A stretch of DNA of 64,000 bases, from NCBI RefSeq assembly GCF_042477335.2, contig NC_091251.1, positions 31,512,501-31,576,500 of the forward strand, read 5' to 3'. The notes beneath the pieces are model-generated. The model did no database searches, was not told the origin of the DNA, and saw only the letters and a list, made by a program, of their open reading frames with translations. This document shows, piece by piece, positions 45,000 through 58,000 of this stretch. This DNA is from Ovis canadensis (Eukaryota; Chordata; Mammalia; Artiodactyla; Bovidae). The stretch's first letter is position 1; every line of letters begins with the position of its first letter. Position numbers and translations under genes: made by a program.

Positions 45000-47659
45000 A
45001 CGCACCATGTCCAAAAGGAGGAGGGAAGCTTCAGTTCCAGAAGGGGCATCTTCTTGGGGCTGTCTGTAAAGGACAATGGATAAAGAAGATACTTTCCAGT
45101 AAGAAAGGACCTAGAGTAATTAGTTTCATTGACCAAGAAACTCACTCCACTGTCCAGAAGGATGGATCTGCTATATGCTATGGATTAGTGACCATTGTTT
45201 TCTCTTCTATTCCAAATTGAATTGTTTTTTGTTTTTTAATGGTTATCCTATTTCCCTCTACTATTTCATATTGGTTATGCCAAGGTAGCTACATTTATCT
45301 TTAAGCCATAGATTGCAAAATCACAAGGCGTTATATCCAGACCCAATCAATACCTGCACATCACAAAGGGACCCTGCACTGAGGGCTCAGTAAAGCAACT
45401 GGGCATGATTTGGTTTTGCCTCCCATTGAGAAGTGGGTGAGTAGTTTTTTGTTAGGACTAAGAATGTTATATCGTTAGGCAGGCATATTTTTGACATTGT
45501 ATGTTTGTCAAGAAGAATATATAGGTGGATTTTGGAATATTGTGGATGCACCTTGCTAGTCTGCCCATCTTCTCTTCTTCTGAAGAGCCATTTCACCCTT
45601 CCACACAGTCCTGGTGAAGTCAGTTATGGTGGCTTACTCTTCCACCCTAGATGTGGGCACATGTCCATTCTGGCCAAAGTTCTCCCAAGGTCTTTAGAGC
45701 TAGAACTGGTGAGGCCACCAAATAGAAGGAAGCAGAGTCAAGAGATGGAGACATCATCGTTTGAACCCCTAAATCCAGATCCAGCCTAGATCCAGCCATA
45801 CCTAAAGGCAGGTACATCCTTTGATTTATCAGTTTTGTAAGCCAACTAGTTTCCTGTTGGCTTGTTTGAGTTGGGTTTCTGACACTTGCAACTGAAAATA
45901 TTTGGACTTACACATGCACACACAACAGAGAAACAAACACCAGCGTTGTTTAAACTCATTAGACATTATATAAGTCTTCCATGAGCTTAGAGGGATCAGC
46001 AAGTTTTTTAACTAAAGCAGAGTTCTCCAGCCTCCGGGATCTAATGCCTGATGATCTGAGGAGAAGTTGACGTAATAATAACAGAAATAAAGTGCACGAT
46101 AAATGTAATGCTGGATCATCCCCAAACCATCCCTCCTCCATCCGTGGGAAAATTATCTTCCGTGAAACCAGTCCCTGGTGCCAGAACAGGTTGGGGAGCA
46201 CTGGCTTAGACGTTACCTGTGCTCCGGCTCCTAGCACCGTGCTTAGCACCTAGCAGTGAGGGGCCTCTATGCCTCCACGTGAATAGCTGTTTGTTTGTGC
46301 AGAGGCCACATATTCCCATCTGTGTCCAGGGTGCTTAGCCTGTGTGTGAGCATTGTGCTGGTGTACAGATGCCCCTGACACTAGCTCCTCTCTTAGCTGG
46401 AAATTATTTGTTGGTATATATGGCATCTTACCTGGTAACGTTAATTTTCATCCCATTCCCTCCAAAAATGAGTCAAAGACAAAGGAACAGGTGGGAACAA
46501 GTTTTCTTAGAAACTCTCATGAAGGAGGAACTCTCCCCCCGCCATGTCCTTCATTGTCTGATGTGACATCAGATTAGAGGCCTCCAGCCTCAGTAACAGC
46601 TGGGGACCAGAGTGCCCACCACACAGCTGGGGCCCCAGACTAGTCTGATCCAGGTGTGTGGGGTGGAGCAAAGATTAGCCTCCTAGGAACAGTATGTGCA
46701 AGGCCCTGTGGGCCCAGGAAAGGCTGACCAAGGCAAGGTGAGTCATGGTGTTCTAAGCCGAAACTTTTGCCCATCTCACAGAAGCAGGCAGGAAGCACCA
46801 CCATTGACCAGCTTTATATGGCACCCACTGGATACACAGACAGACAAAGACAGACAGACAGAGCACACACCACTTCTAAGCTGAACACTGCTCACCATCT
46901 AGAAGCACCTCGGATAAGCACATGTGAGACACTCTTGCATAGGAAAGATGTAGTTTTTAAAGGAATGAAGAAGTATTTTGGCAAAACATCTACTTCCCTC
47001 CCAGGTCCTGGGTAAAGAGGGACCTCTAAATTCTGAAGCTTCTACAATATTGAAAATTATCCCCTTCTCTCAATGGCAGTATATACAGTAGCGAATCTTC
47101 CAAGTCTGTGGTCACAGCCCTCTATATATATCGTGAATCTACTTTACAGGTGGGTAGACTTAGACTTAGAGACAGAAGGTGGTCTGGAGCAAGGGGACAC
47201 TGGGGCTGGCTCAAGGTGAGGGGAAACAGGAGGTGTCTCAGCTCAGCCAAAGGCAGGGCCTCTGTCTGTCTGGACAGGGAAGGGAAAGACTGGGGTGGTC
47301 CAAACTCCCTTTCATCCTAACTGGGGAAGCAGAGGTTCCACAGGAAAGGCTGTCAAGAAGGAAAGGCAGGTTCCCACTCCTGCTGGCTTAAGAGGCCTTT
47401 CAGGGTGGCAAGGACCAGGGCAGGCCAGAGCTCCTCATCAAGGCTTGTTCAGGGATGCTCTCTTGGGCTCACTGTCTTCCATAACTCTCTTGTTACCTGC
47501 TTAGGAACACAGACCTCAAGTCCTTAATTATTTTAAAAGGTGTTGGGGTGGGGTTGGGAGGTTAAGAGGGAATGAGACACAGAATAATCTTTCCACAGCC
47601 TTCCTCTGCCTAGGCTGGGGCCTTCAAGGGTCTTCTTCACCCTGTCTCCTAGGGATATT
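45000..47659. other. Intergenic sequence before CELF6
   Basis: No gene recognised. An old repeat-like stretch lies at about 45560-45910 (AGTTTTGTAAGCCAACTAGT, GTTTGAGTTGGGTTTCTGAC). Short CAGACAGA tracts lie near 46840. The rest is unassigned. Confidence 0.4.
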
Positions 47660-48938
47660 TAAAGGCAGCTTTTATTAGACTCTATACTGTTTCTTTTGTT
47701 TCCCTTGTGATTTTTTTTTGTTTTTTTTTCTTGTTTAATATATATATATATATATATATTCTTAAAAAAGCAGTAGTCCTTTGGTCCCTAAACTCTAAGG
47801 AATGATATGATTTTGAAAGAAGTAGATCTGGGCTTCCCTTTGGAGAAGCCCTTGGCACCCCCTAGGCCATCTGCTGGTTCCCCTCCCTAGACAGTCACTC
47901 CTCAGCCAGCCCCAGCTGCCTTGCCAGCCTGAGCTCTGCATCCCAGGCACAGAACAACCCACTTGGTGAAAACAATCCTTAAAGCGGCCTGAGCCCAGGC
48001 GTTGGCCTAGGGTCCACCTCCATCTGCGGCTGCTCCTTCAGGAAGGGCTGCTCAAGCATTTCTGTGCTTCTCTTTTCCTTTCTTCTTACTCTTCAGTTTC
48101 CAGTATTGGGTATTAATTGATAAGGAGAGAGAAAGGAGAAAAAGAACAATGTCACTCTGGAGAGCAAGACAGAGCAACTTGCCCCATCCGTGACATCTCA
48201 GGTGAGTGGCTGGACCTCAGGCTTCCCCCTGGAGCCAGACTCTGGGTTCTGGGCAGATCACCGTGGGCCAGCATCCCCTCCCGAGGGCTCCCTGGAGGAC
48301 AGTTCAATAGAAGGAGGGTCTTGTGAACCTTCTAAGACAGCAAATCTCTAAAAGTCACAGGCAGCTGGCCTTGCCAGAAATCTAAGAGAGCTTGTCATCT
48401 TCCCCCCGTCACCACCAGGCCCCGTAAACCTTCAGGGTATTTGCTTCTCTCCTCATCTCCATGCTCACTGCCGTCATCCCAGCCCTGACAGCCTGTCCTT
48501 TCTTTGCTTAAACTCTTCAGTGATTCTCTACCATCTTCAGGATAAATTCCAAACTCATGGCCTTTGAGACCCTTCACGAGCTGACACAAATCTATTTCCT
48601 AGTCTCATTCTCCACCCCCTGCCCTCCCTACACAGGTCCCCATGTCATCCCTGGCATGGAACAAGCTGGCTGGATCTCACTGTAATCATCTCTCCCAGGC
48701 TGTAGGGACAGGAATGATGTCAAATTTATCTCAGTTCATAGATGGAAGGAAAAAAAAACAGCCCCAAACTGAGGATTCCTCCTAACTCCTGGCTCTTCTC
48801 ACCCAGATTTTTTCAGAGGTGGGTGCCCTCAACATCCCCAAAAGGAATAGCAAAGCTGGGAGTGCCTCTATCACTCAGGACACATCTGCCTGGGGTCCAC
48901 GACGGACTCACCTTTCGTGGCTGGTCAGTAAGAGCAGA
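47660..48938 (-). terminator. CELF6: Candidate CELF6 3' UTR and polyA signal
   Basis: The minus strand continues from the CELF6 stop at 48939. The first clear AATAAA (plus-strand TTTATT) is at about 47670-47676, in the string CTAATAAAAGCTG. That would make a 3' UTR of about 1.27 kb. The UTR would include L2-like sequence at about 48420-48640. The end is a prediction; variant signals closer to the stop are possible. Confidence 0.45.
48420..48640 (+). repeat. L2-like remnant
   Basis: CTTTGCTTAAACTCTTCAGT, CATCTTCAGGATAAATTCCA and GAGACCCTTCACGAGCTGAC are characteristic L2 phrases. Confidence 0.7.
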
Positions 48939-49066
48939 TCAGTAAGGCCGGTTAGCATCCTTGGGCCTCTTCAGCTGAACCTTGAGCCTCTTCATGCCAA
49001 TCTGAAAGCCATTCATGGCCTGAATAGCTGTCTGGGCACTGGTTGGATTGTCAAAGCTAACAAACC
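48939..49066 (-). CDS. CELF6: CELF6 last coding exon (RRM3 C-terminal half, stop TGA)
   Basis: Acceptor CCTCCAG, GG completing Gly, then [15 protein letters not shown] and ending KDANRPY-stop. It holds the second half of RNP1 (GFVSF) and the KRPKD tail typical of CELF proteins. Confidence 0.93.
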
Positions 49067-52000
49067 CTGGAGGGTATGTGCAGAGAGGTTAGCTGGGAAC
49101 TCTGCCCAGCCTCTTCTCCTCACCCCCCTCAGGCCAATTCCATCAATCATATACCCCTCCCCCCTTCAGTGTTTGCATGTGTGCACACACACACACACGG
49201 ACACAGGCTCATACAGACATGGACGAGTGGCCTGAGTTTTCTGTGATTCTTGGAAGGACAGGAGGTAATTCCAAGCGCGTGTGTTGGGTGGCGGGTGTTT
49301 CTCTGTTTTTTTCCTGGCATGGCTCCCTCCACAGCTCCCATTCTGATCCTCTGAAATGCAGTTGCAGTTGGAGGGGCTCTCTGACTCCAGACCCCCCCAT
49401 CCACTTGCCCTGGCCAGATTCTGAAGCCTAACCTGGTTGAAGATCTACCAGACATCTGACTGTCCCAGGTGAAGCTGATATAGACTTGTTCCTGGTCTGG
49501 GTTCCTGCTGAGTGCTATACACTCAGTTTCTAGGAATCATTGACTTCTGAAGGCGCAAACTTAGGGTTTGTAGGGAGCCTCGTAATTAGGAGAGGGAGAG
49601 GTCCACGGATGGGCCTCAACTCACCAAAACACTTGCTCTGGTTTGTGGCACGATCCACAAAGACTTTGGCAGAGACCACAGCTCCAAAGGGCAGGAATGT
49701 CTGGATGAGTTCTGCATCACCAAACTCCTGAGGCAGGTGATAGATGAAGAGGTTACAGCCTTCGGGGCCTGGAGGAACAGCGGCAGGCTGGTTCAGGGGA
49801 GGAGTCCTAAGTCCAGCCCCACCAGGCTTTGATCTCCAGACCCCTGTCCCTCACCTTCTCTTTGCTGCTGGGGCAAGGCTGAAGGCTGCTGGGGAAAAGT
49901 TGTGCTCACTGGGGCATAGGCCGACGGATAGGCTGCTGGAGACAGAGGTGGGAGCGGGCAGTGACCCCCCAAGGAGCCATCCCTCAAGCAGGACCCCACC
50001 TGCCTGGCCACTTTTGACCAATTCAGCCAGTCCACCCCTAGAAAAGTCGTTCTGGGTCCAAGGGTGAGGGAATGGAGGGTCGACTCCTCAGAACAGAGCC
50101 TAACCTCCCCTCCCCCCCACCCCCCACAAATCTCCCTGTTACTTTCTGGGGCCCTTCAAACCTCCCAGGCCGCGTAGCGCCAAGTGAAACCTGCGTAGTG
50201 GTGCATCCCAGCGTAGGCCTGCTGCAGGGGGTCAGCCACGCCGGGACTCTGGGCTGGGGAGAGAGGGGCGCAAGACCCTAAATGAAGGTGGGCTGACGGG
50301 CAGGGCTAGGTGAGAATTCAGGGAGTGTGGAGGGAGGCGATGAGAGGCAGCAGGGAAGGAGGAGTCTCTTCTTAGGGAGGCCAGGCCTTGCCATCACCAT
50401 CCCCCAGCCCCCACTCCCCATTCCGTTTGGGAGGAGGAGATTTGGGCGGAGTAGGGGGCCCACCTGGGTAAGGAGAGAGCCCGTTATTGTAGAGACTGTC
50501 CGAGCCTGGTTGCCCGTTGGTCTGGGGAGTCAGGGGACCGAATCCATTGACGCCGATGGGCGCCGGGAGACCCGGAAGCGTGCCCGGGCCACCGCCGGGC
50601 GGGGAGTTGGCTGCAGGTGGCGAGGAGGTGCGAAAGTCAGCTCACCGCCCCACGCTCGCTCCGCCCTGGCCCCAGCCCCGCCCTGGCCCCGCCCGGCCCC
50701 GCCCCCTGCGCGCAGTACCTGCCGCGGGCAAGAGCGGCGCTGCCACCAGGCTGAAGGCCGCCACGTGCTGCATCTGTGCAGCCACTGCCGCCACTGGGCC
50801 GAGGCCCGGGCCCTGCGCCGCCGCCAGCAGGGCCGCCTGGTGCTGCAGGATCTTTGGGAGGGAAGAAGGGCAAGTGTAGAGGACCAGGGGCGGGCAGCTG
50901 CTCGGGCTCCCTAGCCCGCGCCTGGCTCACTCGCTGCGCCACGTGTACTCCAGGACCAGGCACCTACCGCGGTGGTATAGGCTCCGCAGGCCCCGAGCGG
51001 CAGCGGCGCCGGGTGGAAGGCGCCCAGCTGGCCTGCCATTTGCTGCATCCGCCGCAGTGCGCGCTCGCGGTCCGTGTCTGCCAGCTTGACCACGAGGCTG
51101 GACGAGGCGCCCTGGGTAAGACAGAGGAGGCTGCAAGGACCGGTCTAACCCCCAGCTCCAGCTCTGGGCCCAGTGCCTTGCTCATCATCAGGCCCTTTCC
51201 CCGGGTTTGTGGGGAGAAGTAGCCAGCCCCCACCCCGCTGGCCTCGCCCTGGCCCCGGCGCCCGCCCTCACCGCCATTGTCCGGCTGCCGTGCAGACTCT
51301 GGATGGCTGCCTGAGCTTCCCCTTGACTCCCGAACTTCACAAAAGCACAGCCTGGGGCAGGATAGAGGTGGCTCAGGTCACAGAGGCCAAAGGGTCCTGT
51401 GGTCCAGAGTGAGGCAGGGGTCACCAGGAAGTCCCGGGGTCAGCTCAAGTCACCTTTGCTAGTGCCGTCAGGGCTCCGCAAGACGGTGCACTCCTCGATG
51501 TGGCCGAAGGGCTGGAATAGGCGTCTGACGTCCTCCTCGCCCTGCTGCTTGCCCAGCATGCCCACAAACAGCTTTCGGTCCTCTGGGGACAAATCCAGGA
51601 GTCACCTGGGAACCCTAAGTCCTCTTGGACTCTGCAGAGGAACAGAGGAGCCTAGGAAGGGAGCTAACCACGGTCTAGCTCTGGGAAGAAGAGGAGGAAA
51701 TGAGAAGGCCTTGCTCATTGGGCCCACAAGGTTGGGTGTTTTTTGAGGGGCAGGATGACCTTCACATGGATCTGGAGGAAAGGAACTCGGGATTTCCATC
51801 AGGAAAACCCGAGTCCTGGAAAAACTCCGACTCGTGGCTGCTCTTGTGGGAAGTGAGTCAGTCCATAGTTTTTGGCTGGATAAAGCCCTACATGCACCAT
51901 TTTATGCTTGCCCTTTATGTTCTTAGAGTTTGGGAAATGCTGTTTTGGACCATTTCAGCCCTATTAAGGGAGGGAGTCCTAGAGGAGTCCTAGTATTCAT

Positions 52001-55000
52001 ACTGGGTCTGGAGGAGATAAGTACACCCTAAGGAGAAGCCTGCTGGCAATCTCTGGAATCAAGGAAAATTCTGGATCAAAAAACAAAACAAAACAAAAAA
52101 ACAGCACAGAAACAGTTGTCTCATTGTACTGCTGCCTCCCCAGACTCTTGAGCACTGGAATGATGAACCCCCACTGCCAGCTCCAAATTCAGCCTGGGTG
52201 CCCTTCCTGTTCCTAATCCTCCAACATTGGCATTTTCCCGACTACACTTCCTGAACCCGTGACCCCTTTCCTTACCTCCCTTATGTCTCACCGAGCCCCC
52301 AAGGCCCTCCCTGAGCCCTGCTGCCTCCTCCTTGACTTCCCCTGTTTTCCTGCCTTGATCTCTCCCCAGGTGTTCTCCCCAGGCAGAACAGTTTCTGCCT
52401 GCAGATCCAGTAGCCACCTGAGAATCCTCCTCTGTGTCCCTGCTTCCTATGGGAGTGGGAGATGCCAGGAAAGGGGCTGCAGGCTGGGTCTGTGCCCTTG
52501 AAGAAAGTTGCAGAACTGGAGCTGGCAGGACTTAGATGCACATCCAGCAAGAGCACTATCCAGGAGTCCAGCTCAAAGCCCCTCTCATTTCTGCACCAGG
52601 GTAAGTCTAAATTTGAGAGGGGGCTTCATCAGGGTGATACAAGTTGGAAGAGAAGGACTGGGTGGGAATATGGCTTCAGGCTCCACCTATGAGATCCTGG
52701 AGCCCAAGAAAATCCATCCCAAACTCCTTTTCTCTTTGGCCAGCTTGGCTAGGCTGTTGGAAACAAGGCTGATGAAGGTTGTAGGCTGAAGCGTGGGTGA
52801 CAGTGAAAAGGAAGAACAGATTGCTCAAAATTAGCAGTGGAGGGAATCTCCAACAAGGAGATTACGTGTGTGTCCATATTCACCTGGGATGGTGTGGGGT
52901 TCAGCCTGAATACCATGGTGTGGGGCGGCCCTGAATACCATGGTATCTGTCATCTGCTTGTCAATGCTGTGTCTGTATGAAAGGCAAGGGCTGCGGTTTA
53001 TATGGGACAGAAGAATTATATGTGGTTTATATGTTTCAGCAGAACACTTCCCTCTGTCCAGAGGGTAACTGCCCAGAAATCCTGATGGGAAAGGGATAAA
53101 TAATGTACTTGTGGCCAGAATTCGAGTGGAGGTACCAACTTTCTGTGGTAAGAACACAAACCAGTGGGTGTACTTCACTCCTGGGTGTGTTAGCCACAGA
53201 AGGGTGCCCTTGAAATGGATCACCGGCTTCCTCACCTTTTTAAAAAGCTGTGAAATCCATCATTCTAACAAAAAGATCAGGATGAAGCTCAACATATAAG
53301 AGAAAAGTAGAACTGTTTGGAGTAAAGCCAGAAAAGAGGGAGGAGGGCTGGAGTTTCTCTGGCTTCATCTTCCCTTGGTTCTCCCTAGAAAGGGCTCCAA
53401 GGAAAGTCCTTTGTAAACTGCTGACCTAAAAGACAGAACATACAATTCCACATCGTATATGAAGAGGGATCTGGGATCATTCCGTTCAGGAACCTGAGAA
53501 GACAGGAATGGTCTTTCATGATTCTGTTGACTAATCTGATGGTGGTTTTGCCTCGACATTGGAAGACAGGCCCTATTTGGTCACCCTCTGAGATTGTTAT
53601 TGTTCTGAACTATGAAACTAAAGTATGCCCATGCATCTACAAGAGGCCCAGGAGGGGCTGGAGAAGATCCTGGGGTCTTCAGAGTCCCAGCGCTTCATAA
53701 TGTCCTAACTCGCAGTGCAGTTGTGACATTGGGTAGCATCTGCAAGATGATGTTAGCACCCAGGTAAGCTGTCATGCCACATGAAACAGCATCCAGGTAG
53801 CCCTAGGTAGGAAGAAAGATGTCATGGCTGAGAAAGCGCCCCCAGGACAGAAAAGAGGTTTGTGTGGACAGTGGTCCAATCCTTCATCTGCTCTTCCCCC
53901 TATTGCTCTTTTCTGATGATGGTGGTCAGTTACAGCTCATGCCAAAGACCATGAAATTCTCTGATCCTTCTTTTCCAATGAGAGTCTCCCAAATTAAAAA
54001 AACTTCCATTTCCATGACAGGGCACTGACCCTATGGTTCTGAGCTACTGGGTTGTACAGAATTTGAAACTGAAATGAGTCTGAGCCATGGGCTGGTCTCT
54101 ATGCTGCAAACTGTACAGGTGTCACCCTAAATCCTAGTGTTCTCTTTGCCCCTTTATAGGAACCTTGATGGTGTTGACAGGAGGATGATCTGGTCAAAGT
54201 GTGTGTTAGCATCAGCTGATCTCCAGAAATGGTGGGATAAGTTTCTTAAGAGATCTGGTCAAAGAGAATTACAGGCTGGCCCCCTGAGAGTAGCCCCTAA
54301 ATGCACATCCCTGAAGATTTTGAGGGCTGAGGCATGCTCCCGGAGAGTCGGTGATGACAGGACTTAGCCCAGAATATTCAGTACCCTCTAGGTCGAACTA
54401 TACCAGTTTGGTAAAAAAGAGGATTCTGTAAGAGGTAGGTCAGAAATGTCTGAGTAAAAGCACTCCATGAGTGGTAGACAGGTCTGTAGAAAGATGGAAA
54501 TGTTGGACAGGGAGGCCTAACTTTCTTAGAGTGGATGGAACTAGAAGATAGCATCAGTGTGGAATTGAGACATATTTGGAAAGAGACACAGTTGAACAGT
54601 ATAACTGCCTTTTCATGATGCAACCAATGTGTGCTCCTTGCTTTTCTGTCAATGCTTTTTTGAACCAAACCAAGTTGTTTGGACCCTAGAGGTTCATCTT
54701 CATAAAGCTACCTTGTGCAGCTGGTCATACAGGGATTCTAATGTAGCAGATGATGGGGTTGAAAGCCCAGAGTTAGAGTCAGTCCCTCTGTCTTCTTCAG
54801 GAAGGGTCTCAAGACACTGCTCTAGAAAAAAGGCTCTGCCTCAAGTTGGCCCAAAGGAATTCTTGAGGTGCACAACTTTCTGGCTTCTAGGCCCCTCACA
54901 GCCGGCCACTCACTTTCATGTTGGAGAGATATCATGATTGTAGAAACAGTGCAGGGATGAAGTTTCAACATTAGGATACCAACCACCAAATGCACCCTAA

Positions 55001-58000
55001 AATTACCAGTCCAACTTTCCATCCAACTACCAACTCAGGAGATCCTGCTGATGGCAGCCTTTGATGCCCTGATGTTCTTAGTAATGACTGCAGCATAATG
55101 ACCTAGCCAAGGCAGACTAGGAAATGAGTGAAGGAAATATCCAGGGGAAACAAAGTCTTCTGATCAGATCTAATGAGTATCAGGGAGGACGTTAATTCCA
55201 AAAGAAAACTATGAGAACTAAGAAACAAATTCGGCAAAGTTCCACTATAAAGAAAATCAACAAAATAATCAGGGCTTCCCTGGTGGCTCAGCGGTGAAGA
55301 ATATGCATGCCAGTGCAGGAAACACAAGTTCAATCCCTGGTCCGGGAAGATCCCACATGCCACGGAGCAACTAAACCCATGCGCCCCAGCTGCTCCACAA
55401 CTACTGAGCCTGTCCTGTAGAGCCCAGGAGCCCCAGCTACCGAGCCCACATGCCGAAACTACTGAAACCCACACACCCTAGAGCCTGCGCTCTGCAACAA
55501 GCGAAGCCACTGCAACGAGAAGCCCACACACCACGACTAGAGAGTAGCCCCCGTTCACTGCAACTAGAGAACAGCCTGTGCAGCAACGAAGACAGCCAAA
55601 AATAAATAAAATTTTAAAAAATCAGTTGTGCTTCTATACACTAGCAGTGAACAAGCTGGAAACAAAATTAAGAAAACGATTCCACTTAGCATCAAAACAA
55701 ATAAAATACTTAGGAATAAATTTAAACAAAGAGGCCAAAGAACTTGTACCCTGAAAACTATAAAACACTGCTGAAGGAAATTGGGAAGGCACAAACTGAA
55801 GGAAATTGGAGGACATCTTTTGTTCGAGAATTGAAAGACTTAACATTGTTAGATGTAAGTATTACCCAAAGCAATCTGAAGATTTAATGCAGTTCCTATC
55901 AAAATTCCTATGGCATTTTTTTAAGAAATAGAAACATCGATCCTAAAATTTATGTGGAATCTCAAAATACCATGAATAGCCAAATAATCTTGGGGGGGAA
56001 AAAGAATGTTGGAGGTCTCAGAATACCTGATTTCAAAACTCATTACAAAACTACAGTAATCAAAGTATGGTACTGGCATAAAGAGAGACATTTAGACCAA
56101 TGGAGAGGAACAGAGAGGCCGGAAATAAGCCCTAACATACATGGTCAAATGATTTTTGACTAGAGTTCCAGTCTTTTCAACAAATGGTGCGGAGAAAACT
56201 GGGCATCTACATATAAAGGAATGAAGTTGGACCCTTATCTTGCACTGTATACAACAATTAAATAAAAATGAATCAAAGACATAAACATAAAGGCCAAAAT
56301 GATAAAGCTCCTGGAAGAAACAGTGGGAAACCTTCATGACCTTGCATTTGGCATTGATTTCTTGAATATGACATCAAAAGCACAGGCAACAAAAGCAAGA
56401 ATAGAAATTTTGGACTATGTCAAATTTTAAAACTACTCTGCATCAAAAGACACAGAGTGAAGAGGCAACCTACAGAATGGGAGAAAATATTTGCAACCCA
56501 TATATCTGATAAGAGTTTAAGATCCAGAATATACAAAGAGTTCCTATGATTCAATGATAACAAAACAATTCAGTTTTAAAAAATGAACAAAGGATCTGAA
56601 TAGACATTTCTTCAAAGAAGATATACAATGGCTAGCAAGTATATGAAAAGATGCCCAACACCACTAATAGTTAATAAAGTGCAAATCAAAATCACAATGA
56701 GATAGCAACTCATACCTATTAGGATAACTGTTATTTAAAAAAAGAAAGAAAAAAAAAAGGAAGAAGATACATGTTGGCAAGGACGTGGAGAAATTGGGAC
56801 CCTTGTGGACTATTGTTTACGTATGTGCACTAATGTAAAATGGTACAGCCATAATGGAAAACAATGCAGCAGTTCCTCAAAAAATTAAAAATAGAATTAC
56901 CATACTACCTAGCAATACTGGTTCTGGGTATACATCCAAAAAATTGAAAGCAGAGTCTCAAAGAGGTATTTTATACACTCACGTTCACTGTAGCATTATC
57001 CACAACGGTCAAAAAGTAGAAGCAACCCAAATGTCTATCAACCAGTGAATGGATGAGCAAAATGTGGTGTATACACACAATGGAATATTATTCAGGTTTT
57101 TAAAGGAAAGAGATTCTGATACATTCTGCAACATGGATGAGAACTGAAGACTCCAGATGATATAAGCCAGTCACAGAAAGACATATACTGTATGATTTCA
57201 CTTATGTGAGGCATCTAGGTTAGTAAAACTCATAGAAACAGAAAGTAGAATGGTGGTTGCCAGGGGCTAGAGGGAGGGAGAAATGGAACTTGATGTTTAA
57301 TGGGAACAGAGTCTGAGTTTTATATGATGAAAAAGTTCTGGACCTTGCACAGCAATGTGAATGTTGCTAACAGTACTGAATTATATTCTTAACAGTGGTA
57401 AAAAGAACAAAGATTATCTTATGTCTGTTTTGAAAGTGAAAGTGAAGTTGCTCAGTCATGTCCAACTCTGTGACCCCATGGACTGTAGCCTACCAGGCTC
57501 CTCAGTCCACGGAATTTTCCAGGCAAGAGTACTGGAGTGGGTTGCCATTTCCTTCTCCAGGGGATCTTCCCAACCCAGGGCCCCACTTAAAAAACAATAC
57601 AGTGCAGGAGGAGGCCTGAAAAATAGGGACTTAGACCAAGAAAGAACGGAGACTCCACTTTTTCTTCATCCCGATTCAAGAGAGCCAGGAGGCAAGTAAG
57701 AAAGCCTGGGCCTTCAGGTTCCCTTAAGAGAGAAGATCTCAGCCTCTGGAGATGCATTTTTCTCTTCCGGAGTAAATGGATAGTGCAGAACTTGGCCGCA
57801 GAATTTATGGGCACTGGCATATATTAAACTATGTATATTTGTATAAACATATACGTAGGGCTGGCATACATTTAAAGGCTATTGTGGGATGTCCCTGGTG
57901 GCTCAGTGGTAAAGAATCTGCCTGCCAGTGCAGGAGACACAGGTTTCATCCCTGGTCGGGGAAGATTGCCACATGCTGCAGAGCAACTAAGCTCTCAACT

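Noticed and set aside
50327-50914. 195-codon plus-strand open frame.
   Set aside because: It is antisense to three verified CELF6 exons, whose CpG-rich codons leave the opposite strand open.
55954-56163. Open frame with [10 protein letters not shown].
   Set aside because: It is the C-terminal end of L1 ORF2 in an inactive copy.
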